A DNA stretch of 64,000 bases, from positions 34,194,361 to 34,258,360 of the forward strand of contig CM055106.1 of the NCBI GenBank assembly GCA_029204225.1. The letters are read 5' to 3'. Position 1 is the first letter of the stretch; each line of letters opens with the position of its first letter. Below, one piece after another: positions 1 to 9,464 of the stretch. The position numbers and the translations under genes were made by a program. The notes below the pieces were generated by a model, which was not told the origin of the DNA, made no database searches, and worked only from the letters and a program-made list of their open reading frames with translations. Source of the stretch: Diphasiastrum complanatum (Eukaryota; Streptophyta; Lycopodiopsida; Lycopodiales; Lycopodiaceae).

Positions 1-2614
1 TCATTCGATATCTTATTCCAACTCTCTATTTGAATCTAATCAATGTAATAACATCTACTATGTCTTTTGATTAATTACAATGCTTGGTCATCTGATTCTG
101 AATGCTAAGCTATACATTTGTTCAGACATATATTCAAATATATAGAGACATTCAGCTATGTCATTTGATATGGAATTTGGTGGTGATCATGGCTCTAGGT
201 AGGCGGCAGTCATGGCAGTCACTATCTAGACAAGTGGTGGCTGTTGTCATTGTCACAACAGTTGCATAGTGCAAAAGAGAGAGAATAAAGAGTGGGAGAG
301 GAGTGCTAAAAAAAACTCAAAATTTAAGAGGGGAGATGGGGCAAAATTTTTTACAATCAATGATACTTGAAATTGAGGAAAAAAATGTGGATTACTTATT
401 GTTCAGTTTTGTCAGATGAGTTGGCAAAAGTAGGAAATTGTTTAGATGAAAAAGACAATGTATTTCCTTTGTGCAAGGGGCCACAACCCTTGGCTAGTAA
501 AAATGAGGAGCTAGCCACTACATCTGTGGTTGGCCCTTTTGAAGGATGAAAAGACCCAAATGACCTTGATGATTTTTAGTAAGTTATAATGTACATTTAA
601 CTTGATAAAATGAATAATCATGTGAACTTTTCACTCAAAATATCTATGTTAGTTCAATCTTATATCCCTTTTTTTTAATATAAAATTGCATATCTAAATG
701 TTTTTAATGTAGTTGATTAGCCTTATATGAAATATCAATTGAATGCATTTGATATATGCAAGTTTCACATGACTTTCTAAAATTGACATTGAGAACTTTT
801 AAATCAATAAGTTTTTCACCTTTAAATTTGTTTTTTCAGGGAGACAAATTTGAAAACCTAAAAAGTAGTTTGAGAACTTCTTTTGTGGGCATCTTTGTAA
901 TTTTTAATAAAATGAAACTCTTACTTACTTCAATAGTAGGTGTTTATAAGCATTCAAAAAATCTGGCAATTATTTTTATTCTTCTCAAAAAAATGTGTCT
1001 ATGTCTTTTCTCTCGTTTTGTTGTCATGATGTTTCAACTCAGCATGTTAATATGTATTAGCAGAGACACAAATGCCTTCAAATGTTTTGGCTTTTATATA
1101 AAATTTGACTATTTCCTTCATCTTTTGAATTTGAAGGGCCATTCTTTATTTTGGCCTTTATTTGACACCTAGTAAATTTTTCATCCATCTTTGAAATGCC
1201 AAAAGGTCAATTTCACCCATGGACATACCCACCATTTAAAAGGGCTTCTTTTTTCTTTTAGCTTTGCAATCTTTTGCAAATTTCATGATTAACTTTCAAA
1301 CACAAAATATTAGAAGATGTAAGAAGCTTTTAGCCATATAGGTGATTTGTTGTATTTTTTAAACTTAGGGTATTTTCACATAAGAGAGGGTAATTGGAAG
1401 AGGGCCTAAATATTCCCCTCCCATTGGTAGAGGCCAACTTAAGTGGCATCATCCCCATTCACACAAGGTGCTACTTATTCCTAGGTGGACAAAAATCATG
1501 CTAGCATGAGTTAAGTGCACATAGGGATCCCCTCGTATGTTCACCCATTAGTGGTGGGAGCAAAGCTCCTATGCAATGAAATTGCTTTCTATGTGAAAAC
1601 CACTCTTATGTAGGAGCTAGGTTTTTTTTTTTTGCTTTCTATGTGCAAACTACTCAAACATCCTTGTTTGAAATAAGAATGTTTTTTTTGAAAAGCAACT
1701 TTCACAACCTAAGGGCATAAGAAGGGTGTGTATTTTATTTTACATCATGTCATAGTTGCATGATGGCATAAACTAAACCTCCGATCGTCATTTAATAAAT
1801 GTGAGTGACATAAGTTTATTCGACACATTCTTATAATGTAGACAACTATCATAAATTATTCTATCGGATGAAGTGTACTTTTCAACTTCACAAGTTTATT
1901 TAAAATTTTTGACAAATTTTAATCCACATATTGGGTCCACAACATCTAGTTGCCCTTGGAATAACTAAAATGGTTTTTATGTGCAAAAAAGTAAAGTCAA
2001 ACTTTACACACACACACAATGCTCAATGATTATAGTTTTTTTAAAACTCAAAATGACAACAATTATGTAAACTAGAGAATGCAAGGTAGCCACCATTATA
2101 GCGGATAAGGATGGTGGTGAAGTCTTGCCAAGCCCGTTATGGTGAAGCACAACTAAGCAACCAGCCATAATGGCGGGGACTTGACACAGTCTAAAATGTT
2201 GTTAGTTTTTGCTTGTTAATGGAAGAATAGACCACTATGAAAAACCATAATGAGTTGCTTTGTAAATAATGACCATTATGGAAAGCCATAATGAGATGCT
2301 TTGAAAGTAATTGAGAAATACATCCATTATGTAATTTTGTAGTCACATGGTTCAAAAAGGTTTTGTGCAGCTTCTGTATACATTATGTGTTTTAATCCTA
2401 CAAAAAATGGATTGAATAGGCACCAAAAACTATAAGGTGGTAAAAACACGGGAAGCATGCGTCAATTCTCAAAACACCACTTTGAGAGCATAACGTGTAT
2501 GCTAAATGGCTTCCTCTTCACTTAATAGTTTTGACACCATGTGCGTGACACAATGGAACCTTGCCAACTAGTTTACCAATGTAGACTTGAGTTCAAGCCT
2601 TAGATGGAAATTGC
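1..2614. other. AT-rich spacer, no gene recognised
   Basis: No ORF here resembles a known protein. The longest open frames (for example 756-1172) are AT-driven and low in complexity. The stretch holds poly-T/poly-A runs and one short tandem duplication, listed separately. It may include old unrecognisable transposon sequence. Confidence 0.6.
2230..2311. repeat. 41-bp tandem duplication with internal hairpin
   Basis: Two adjacent 41-bp units (2230-2270 and 2271-2311) match except for a few substitutions. The second unit contains the perfect inverted repeat cattatgg/ccataatg around a 4-nt loop. The same CCATAATGG theme recurs nearby at about 2165. Confidence 0.7.
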
Positions 2615-2640
2615 ATCTTGGTTTCTAAGGGGGGCTTGAA
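2615..2640 (-). mobile_element. tRNA-derived SINE-like element, 3' part (split by TE1)
   Basis: The sequence from cttggtttctaagg onward matches the left end of the intact copy at 39487-39572. It stops inside the RNA polymerase III B-box, where gypsy element TE1 begins. The other half resumes at 7729. Read on the minus strand, this is the downstream (tail) end of the element. Confidence 0.65.
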
Positions 2641-3557
2641 GTTGTAAAGCTGACTCAGGTGCACCCAGCGTGCCCTGTAAGACTCTAAGGGGTGACACTC
2701 CCTAAGGTCCCAGAGCAAGTTAGAACGTCAAGGACTGAGCCTCCGACCTGTGGTGAGCCAGTCAAGTAGTCACAAGTCATGAGCTAGCTCTAGAGCTCGA
2801 GTCATGGCCTAGTCAGGAAGCAAGTTGATTCTGCCACTGGAACGGCTCCCGGGACCCATGTCCAGGAGCCAGACTGATTCTGCCAGGCTTGCCAGGCTTA
2901 ATCAGCAAAATAAAAACTAAGTTCCAAAAAGCGTGCTTTACCAGAAAGCACTATGTTTCAGAACAGAGGGGGTGTGCCGAATCACAACAGAACTATAGGG
3001 GGAGTCCGGCAGACAGAAACTTGGGCAGCTCAACCAGCGCCAAGAATCCAGTCGCCAGGTCTCAGCTCCCTCTACCAACACGAGCCAGGCACAATGCCCA
3101 GCACGTGTTGGTGGCCCCGAGACCGGTCAGTCTATGTATGAATGTAACCTCTTCCAAATCTAATAAAGTTGATCCTTGGGGATGATTACCATTTCGGTTT
3201 CGCCTCCGAGACTGGTCCAAGTGGAAGGACCCTTACTACAACCTTTTTGCGTCGCTGGCGCCTAAGGGTCCCTGTCATCGACATGGGGCTTGTCGCTATG
3301 CCAATTGGTCAGTTTGGCGACCACTATGCCTTGGGTTTCATGTTTGGCTTGTCTTTGCCTTTGGTTACCTTTTGGGGACGAATTCTGAGTTGGCTTTTGG
3401 GTTGGTTGGGATTCCAGTTTTCTTAAGTCTGAATGGTTAAGCTTGTTACGTTTCAGAGTTGGCTTTTACGTAAGTGCATGATGGATGAATGTTAGACTTA
3501 AGTGCGTGTTGGGGAAACCGCTCAAGTCCCAGTGCCCTTTGAGGCGCCGACGCAACA
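2641..3557 (+). repeat. TE1 5' LTR (about 917 bp)
   Basis: The right 414 bp (3144-3557) is nearly identical to 7317-7728, which defines the LTR. It ends ...gcaaca two bases before the primer site. The left part (2641-3143) has no partner because the 3' LTR lost it. ORFs inside are not genes. Confidence 0.8.
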
Positions 3558-3559
3558 TG

Positions 3560-3572
3560 TGGTATCAGAGCC
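3560..3572 (+). other. TE1 primer binding site (tRNA-iMet)
   Basis: The sequence tggtatcagagcc is the complement of the 3' end of plant initiator methionine tRNA, the usual first-strand primer for many gypsy and copia elements. It lies two bases after the LTR end. Confidence 0.85.
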
Positions 3573-3648
3573 GACTAGTCGGTCAGCTACGCAAGTCTCA
3601 CAGGGATGGCCACGTTTTGGGATTTGTCAGGACAACCGTTGCGCAAGG

Positions 3649-4037
3649 TGTTGGCCACAGTGTAAGCACGGGTGCGTCCACGGTCGGGGTGGTCGGCAAA
3701 ACGGGGGACTTGATGAGTCAAAGTGCTGCCCTTGAGGTGTAAGCACGGTCAGTTCTCGCGGTTCGGGCCTGGCGCTATCTGCACGTAGGACGGATGAAGC
3801 AAGTGCTGCCTAGGTAGGTGAAAGCACGATCTGTACCTTGTGGGGTGCGAGGCGACATATTCGAACTGTACGGGTTAACCATTGATACAAAAATGGTGCT
3901 CGAATTCGGGTGTAAAGCACAGTGGTTAGCTGCTGGTGCGAGATAGCTGCCGATCGTTTAGCTATAAGGGCTATCGACCAAAAAGTGGTGGGGCGTGACT
4001 GAGGCAATGTGCTGCTTAATGGTGAAAGCACGGATGG
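3649..4037 (+). repeat. TE1 leader: dispersed gtgct...agcac hairpin repeats
   Basis: The untranslated leader repeats a motif of the form gtgctgc, 10-15 nt, then g(t/a)aagcacg. Clear copies lie at 3723-3746, 3803-3827 and 4009-4031. Partial copies lie near 3661-3669 and 3912-3920. In the clear copies GTGCT and AGCAC can pair as a short stem. The region is non-coding and sits where retroelement packaging or dimerisation signals are expected; that role is inference. Confidence 0.55.
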
Positions 4038-4260
4038 TTGGATGGATGTTTTCCCGTGGGCTAATTCTGTGATAGATTTGTGTGGGCGCGGCTAGGCAAA
4101 GATCCTACGTCCGGTCTCAAGGGGAATGTGACTTGAGAGGGAATGTTTAGCTTTGGTTGGTATGTTCGTTTGTGGTGTGCTTGCCTGGACCTGAATTATC
4201 CCTGACTACTTGTTTTGATCCAAGTGATTTGATCTAGTTGGGAGAGAGGAGCTTACATTT

Positions 4261-4968
4261 ATGAGTGGACGACACACAAGTATGGAAAGGAACTTCCATG
4301 GGGCAACCTCCAAGATTGGTTCAAGATTGTTATTCTTATCAGGAAAGATCGCGGGGAGGAAGTCATATTTCATGATCGACTCCAGAGCTTCACATAACTA
4401 TATCTCAAGGAGCGTAGTGGAACAATTCAGCTTGCCGACCAGGAATGTTACATCTACTCTCAAGGTAGAAACAGCGAAGGGAGCACTAGATGCAGACAAA
4501 GCGACATTGAACATCCCGGTGCAGATTGGAAGATGGAAGGCTAAACTTAGCTTTGTGATTTTAGAGATGGATGCCTTCGATGTGATTTTGGGCCTCCCTT
4601 GGTTAAATGAACACTGTATCGTAGTTTTGGGTAGGAGCTCAAACTTGGTCCTCTTGGATTATAAGGGACAGATCTGCGTGATAAAAGCCCTGCCCGGAGG
4701 AAATGCTAAGCATACCGATATTGAACAAAATCTGGTTGCAGCATTAGCGATGAAAAGAATGGCGAAAGGGAAAAGGTCAAAGTGCTTTCTTTGCATCTGT
4801 CGAGAAGTCCCAGAAGGGAAAAGCGTGTGACAAGAAAACTTGCCAAAAGAAGTGGCAGATCTGTTAGAAGAATTTAGCGATGTGTTCCCGGAGGAACTCC
4901 CAGCTAAGCTACCTCCTCGAAGACCAGTGGACCATAAAATTGAGTTGGTACCAGGAACAGAGCCAACT
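4261..4968 (+). pseudogene. TE1 retropepsin-like protease and linker to RT (broken)
   Basis: An ATG-started frame of 189 codons (4261-4830) encodes a retroviral-type aspartic protease fold: a substrate-side strand, the active-site segment, and a later VILGLPWL strand typical of plant gypsy proteases. The catalytic triad reads D-S-R (in DSRASHNY) where D-S/T-G is expected, so the Gly is lost. A TGA at 4828-4830 ends the ORF. The same frame then continues through the usual acidic linker (DVFPEELP) up to about 4965, where a frameshift or small deletion moves the reading into the RT frame. No gag is found upstream. Confidence 0.8.
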
Positions 4969-4970
4969 TC

Positions 4971-7317
4971 ATGTCACAAGAAGAGTTGGCGGAACTGAAA
5001 CGACAACTTGGTGAATTGATAGACAAAGGTTTTATTAGACCTTGCGCTTCACCTTTTGGAGCCCCAGTGTTGTTTGTGGAAAAGGCGGACAAAACTCTTC
5101 GAATGTGTGTGGATTATCGCATGCTTAACAAGAGTACCATCAAGAACAAGTACCCCATGCCTAGAATTGATGACCTATTCGACCAACTCAAACATGCCAA
5201 ATACTTTAGCCGAATAGATCTCAGATCTGGATATCATCAAATTCGAATAGCTAAAGGTGATGAGCACAAAACGGCGTTTCAAATGCGGTACGGGAGTCAC
5301 GAGTTCCTGGTGATGCCATTCGGTCTAACAAACGCACCAGCCACTTTTTGCACGTTGATGAACAATATATTTCAAGACTGCCTGGATGAATTTGTCATTG
5401 TGTACATTGATGACATATTAGTATTTAGCCGGAACCTTAAAGATCACATTCAACATTTAAGGACAGTTCTCCAACGACTGAGGAGGAACTACTTGTTCGC
5501 GAAAAGAGAGAAATGTGAGTTTGTGGTGGAGGAAGTTGACTTCCTTGGACATGTTATAGGCCACGGGCGGATTAGAATGGATCCTAAGAAGATCAAGGCT
5601 ATCTTGGATTAGCTAGCACCTAAAACTGTTCATGGCATCAAATCCTTTGTGGGCTTATGTAACTTTTACAGGAGATTCATTGAGGCATTTAGCAAAATTG
5701 TGGCACCACTGTTGGAGCAGACCAAGACTCATCTGAAGATGACATGGACACCGGAATGTGAAGCAGCGTTCCAAGAACTAAAACGACGGATCACTCAAGA
5801 ACCCATCCTTGCCTTACCGGACTTTAGCAAACCTTTTGAAATACATACAGACGCGTCGAACTTTGCGATTGGGGCCGTGCTGATGCAAGACGGAAAACCT
5901 GTTGCATATTTTTCAAAGAAATTGAGTGACGTAGAGCGACGATGGCCAACACATGAAAAAGAAATGGTCGCAGTAGTTCGAGCAGTGGAGTATTGGAGAC
6001 ATTATGTGGCAAGAAAACCCTTTAAGGCGTTCACTGATAATGTATCACTCAAGTACTTCTCATCCCAAGGTATGCTCACGCCAAAGCAAATGCGATGGCA
6101 AAACTTTCTCTCAAAATTCAATATAGACATTTTACACACGGTGAGAAAGAACAATGTGGTGGCGGACGCACTAAGTAGATAGGAACACTTGATGGCAACA
6201 GTGACAACTCAGGTGACTGGCCTACTCCAAGAAATCAGGGAGAATTATGGTGTAGATGCGTTGGCGAAGGACTTAATGATCGAATTTCAGCTGGGAAAGC
6301 CTCATAAACATTTCACTTGGAAAGATCAAATGGTTGTTTATAAACAACGCAGAGTATATGTCCCAGACAACATCAACCTGAGGAAGAAAGTCTTGCGAGA
6401 ACATCATGACGTACTAGCCGCCGGGCATCCAGGGGTGAATCGCATGTATGAACTTCTCAAAAGAGGCTTCTATTGGCCAAGTATGTGGGCAAACATTGAA
6501 TCCTATGTGCAAACATGCCCGACATGTCAACAAGTGAAGGTGGAACCGCTAGCTCCAGCTGGACTACTCCAACCACTACCGGTACCAGCATACCCATGAG
6601 ATTCGGTGAGCATGGATTTTATTGTTCAACTACCACGGTGCCAAGGCTTCGACTCAATTTATGTGGTGGTTGACCGGTTTTCAAAGAAAGTTCATCTAGT
6701 ACCAACTAAAAGTTCAGTGACAGCTGAAGAAGTGGCAAGGTTATTTTTCAAATGTGTTTTCAAATACCACGGCCTGCCTAGAACGATTATTTCTGACCGA
6801 GACACCAAGTTCGTCGGAAAGTTTTAAACTTGTCTATTTTGCCTCGTGGGAACCGGACTGAATTTCAGTACAGCATATCACCCTCAGACAAATGGGCAAA
6901 CGGAGCGAGTCAATCGACAGATTGAACAATATTTACGAAATTATGTCGCTTGGGACCAATCCGATTGGGTCAACTACTTGGATATTCTCGAGTTTGCACA
7001 TAACAACCAAGTGAACAGATCCACTGGAAGGGCACCCTTCGAGATAAGCAATGGTCGGCTACCGATTGTTCCAAGCTCTTTTCTTACAGGCGTGTAGGAA
7101 ACACCAGTACCCACTGTAGAGGAATTCATCAATGAGTGGCACACAAAGCTGACAGAGGTGAAGGCATTTTTAGAGCAATCACAAAGGAGTATGGCAGCTT
7201 ACGTAAACCCACATCGACGAGAACTGGAATTTGAGGAAGGTGATCAAGTATGGCTGAACACAAAGAACATTGCATTACCAAAAGGTTTTTCTCATAAGTT
7301 CGCTCAACCTTATGCGG
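4971..7317 (+). pseudogene. TE1 reverse transcriptase, RNase H, integrase (broken by stops)
   Basis: One reading frame carries the rest of pol and is interrupted only by in-frame stops at 5610-5612, 6180-6182, 6597-6599, 6825-6827 and 7095-7097. RT (about 4971-5612) has the VDYR..N block, [17 protein letters not shown] and the catalytic YIDD box. RNase H (about 5800-6180) keeps the TDAS start and ends VVADALSR. Integrase has the HHCC zinc-binding part (about 6400-6540), core blocks MDFIVQL and SDRDTKF, and the Glu in QTERVN. The C-terminal domain is cut at about 7316 by the deletion into the 3' LTR. It is not translatable as a whole. Confidence 0.88.
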
Positions 7318-7728
7318 TAACCTCTTCAAAATCTAATAAAGTTGATCCTTGGGGATGATTACCATTTCGGTTTCGCCTCCAGGACTGGTCCAAGTGGAAG
7401 GACCCTTACTACAACCTTTTTGCGTCTGGCGCCTAAGGGTCCCTGTCATCAACATGGGGCTTGCCGCTATGCCAATTGGTCAGTTTGGCGACCACTATGC
7501 CTTGGGTTTCATGTGTGGCTTGTCTTTGCCTTTGGTTACCTTTTGGGGACGGCTTCTGAGTTGGCTTTCGGGTTGGTTGGGATTCCAATTTTCTTAAGTC
7601 TGAATGGTTAAGCTTGTTACGTTTCAGAGTTGGCTTTTACGTAAGTGCATGATGGATGAATGTTAGACTTAAGCGCGTGTTGGGGAAACCGCTCAAGTCC
7701 CAGCGCCCTTTGAGACGCCGGCGCAACA
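7317..7728 (+). repeat. TE1 3' LTR, 5'-truncated
   Basis: Matches 3144-3557 of the 5' LTR with about 14-15 substitutions and one 2-bp gap. The first roughly 500 bp of the LTR, the polypurine tract and the end of integrase are missing. The join is at gtaacc. It ends ...gcaaca, followed by the target duplication cttga. Confidence 0.88.
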
Positions 7729-7786
7729 CTTGAACTTAGGACCAAAAGAAACTTTGGATATGAGGCTAACCAACTCAGCCAACCCC
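7729..7786 (-). mobile_element. tRNA-derived SINE-like element, 5' part (split by TE1)
   Basis: Continues the element broken at 2640. It aligns with 39511-39566 of the intact copy, including the actttgga block and the minus-strand A-box (tggctgagttgg, 7770-7781), which fits the consensus TRGYNNARNNGG. No flanking target duplication for this SINE copy is visible, so it is older. Confidence 0.65.
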
Positions 7787-7838
7787 AATCAATCTTACAT
7801 GCAAAATGACTTCAACATTACCTACAAGGTGCCTTGTC

Positions 7839-7841
<3 letters not shown>

Positions 7842-7887
<46 letters not shown>
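7842..7887. repeat. (CT)n microsatellite
   Basis: A pure CT dinucleotide run of about 46 bp. It lies about 1.6 kb upstream of the TCP gene. Confidence 0.95.
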
Positions 7888-7892
<5 letters not shown>

Positions 7893-8305
7893 AATATTTT
7901 ATTCTCAAAACCATGCCCAACCTTTCTGCGCAAGCTTTTATGATTGCCACGTGTTTTCATATCCCAAAAGCATTCTACAGTTTTTACATATTCTTCCTAT
8001 ATAGTAAACAACACCTTATATTTTAGTGTGTGCATGTTCTTCCTAAATACTAAACAACACCTTATCTTTTAGTGTAAGCACCTGCCCATGAATTGGGAGG
8101 CGGCAAGGCCCACCAAAAAATTTGTGAGCCCACACGCCTGAGCATGTGGGCACGTTTGAGACCGCCAACCGGTGCTTTGTGCATGTGTGGGTTTGCACGT
8201 TTGCGACCACCAAAAACCTCAGGTGAGCCTCACATGGTTAAAACCATGTAATATTTTCTAGTGCCCAATATTCAAAAACCGCCCTGCCAGATAGCACATC
8301 CCCAG

Positions 8306-8344
8306 CTTGCTCGGGCCAAAAGCTCGAGCAAGGGGGGGGGGGGG
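8306..8344. repeat. Inverted repeat running into a G13 tract
   Basis: cttgctcg (8306-8313) pairs with cgagcaag (8325-8332), followed at once by 13 consecutive G (8332-8344). Homopolymer length may be unreliable in assembly. Confidence 0.6.
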
Positions 8345-8411
8345 TTGGGGCACTTTGTGCACAATCTATACTAGTACGTCCTCAAACTCAAAGCCAATCC
8401 ATTAGACATAT

Positions 8412-8680
8412 AGTAGGTAGGTAGGTAGGTATAATAGGTGATGAATAGGCACGTCAGTAGATGCGTCAGCTAGAGGGAGAGGAGAGCGCTCGAGGAGAGG
8501 AGAGGAGAGGAGAGGAGAGACTCGAGAGTGAGGAGGAGGAGGGACAGAGTGAGCTAGAGGAGAGGAGAGGAGAGGAGGAGGAGGAGGAGGAGGAGGGACA
8601 GAGTGAGCTAGAGGAGAGGAGAGGAGAGGAGAGGAGGAGGAGGAGGAGGAGGGACAGAGTGAGCAGTGAGGAGGAGCAGG
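8412..8680. repeat. Purine-rich GGA/GAGGA minisatellite with tagg tetranucleotide repeat
   Basis: A short (tagg)n run at 8412-8430 is followed by about 210 bp of almost pure purine on the plus strand. Blocks of gaggagagg and gga repeats are separated by recurring gggacagagtgagc spacers, giving about three long units. It lies 0.8-1 kb upstream of the TCP start codon, in the likely promoter or 5' leader. Confidence 0.85.
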
Positions 8681-9464
8681 TGGGGTCGCCATTTGTGACC
8701 CACTCATTCAGTGCTCATCCGCTGGGACCAGGAGGACTAGAGGAGGAGGAGGAAGAAGCCAAGCTTTTTTCTCAAAGAGAAACTCAAAGAGAAAAACGAT
8801 TCTTTCTTTGTCTATGCCGCTGCTCATACGGCCATGTTAGCGGCGAACAAATCAATGATGGAGAAGGCGCGAGTGGATCAGACAAAGCAGCGGCAGAAGG
8901 GTTGATAATAAGGCTCAACAACAGATAGATCTATGGATCTGGACCCAGATCGTATCGAGTAAAGCTTGCTGCAGTGAGAGGGAGCTGTAGAAGGAGAGAT
9001 TGATGATTGGTGAGGTTTGTTGGGTTGTGGATTTTAGTCTTTTTAGATGGCTGGCTGCACGGAAACACGAAATGATATGATTGCACGGGGCTTGCAGGAG
9101 CGGTGAGGTGAGGCTTTGAGTGATTGATTGTTTTTCTCAACTGATCGCTTTGCAGGTGCACTGAAGAGGAAGGCAGGCATCAGGGTTAGCCTATCCGTGT
9201 CCAGTATGGATCAAGGTGCCTGTTTTTGTGGTGGATGAGGAGATTCTGTAGTCCTGCATGATGGGAAGCGTTAGGCCATCTCATCCACAACGTGCCTGGC
9301 ATCTCTCCACATCCATATGATCATTTGCACATGCGAAGTTTGTATGACTTGAATATTTTTTCTTTACGCAACGCCAGAGCTACTTTACTACTCCAGTATG
9401 AAATATTGTTGTGAATGTCGTTACTTTCTAGCTTCAGTGATGGTTGGGATTTTCCAAGTGTAAT
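8681..9464 (+). promoter_or_regulatory. Probable promoter / 5' leader region of the TCP gene
   Basis: No ORF here matches a known protein. The stretch lies between the GA minisatellite and the TCP start. A polypyrimidine-rich tract ending ttactttctag (to 9431) would serve as a 3' splice site, and several gt donors lie between 8980 and 9020, so a 5' UTR intron is plausible but unproven. No convincing TATA box could be fixed. A tiny upstream ORF is listed separately. Confidence 0.4.
9440..9463 (+). promoter_or_regulatory. Seven-codon upstream ORF before TCP start
   Basis: ATG at 9440 opens a seven-codon frame ending TAA at 9461-9463. Only one base separates this stop from the TCP ATG at 9465. 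It lies downstream of the possible splice acceptor, so it would remain in the mRNA. It could reduce or couple translation of the main ORF. Confidence 0.5.

Larger units (their letters stand above)
2640..7728 (+). mobile_element. TE1: decayed Ty3/gypsy LTR retrotransposon
   Basis: Gypsy element with a 5' LTR, an initiator-Met tRNA primer site, a repeat-rich leader, protease, RT, RNase H and integrase in that order, and a partial 3' LTR. Flanks carry cttga on both sides (2635-2639 and 7729-7733), a 5-bp target duplication. There is no gag between the primer site and protease, and the integrase end plus the first half of the 3' LTR are deleted. The shared LTR part differs at about 14-15 positions over 410 bp, so the insertion is not recent. 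It landed inside a SINE-like element. The outer left boundary is good to a base or two. Confidence 0.85.

Noticed and set aside
367-1172. ORFs of 60 and 138 codons at the left edge
   Set aside because: AT-driven composition, no motif, no neighbouring gene signals.
8461-8928. 155-codon Glu/Arg-rich ORF upstream of TCP, and the Ser/Pro ORF on the other strand
   Set aside because: Both are translations of the GGA minisatellite. There is no domain and no codon-use support beyond the repeat.
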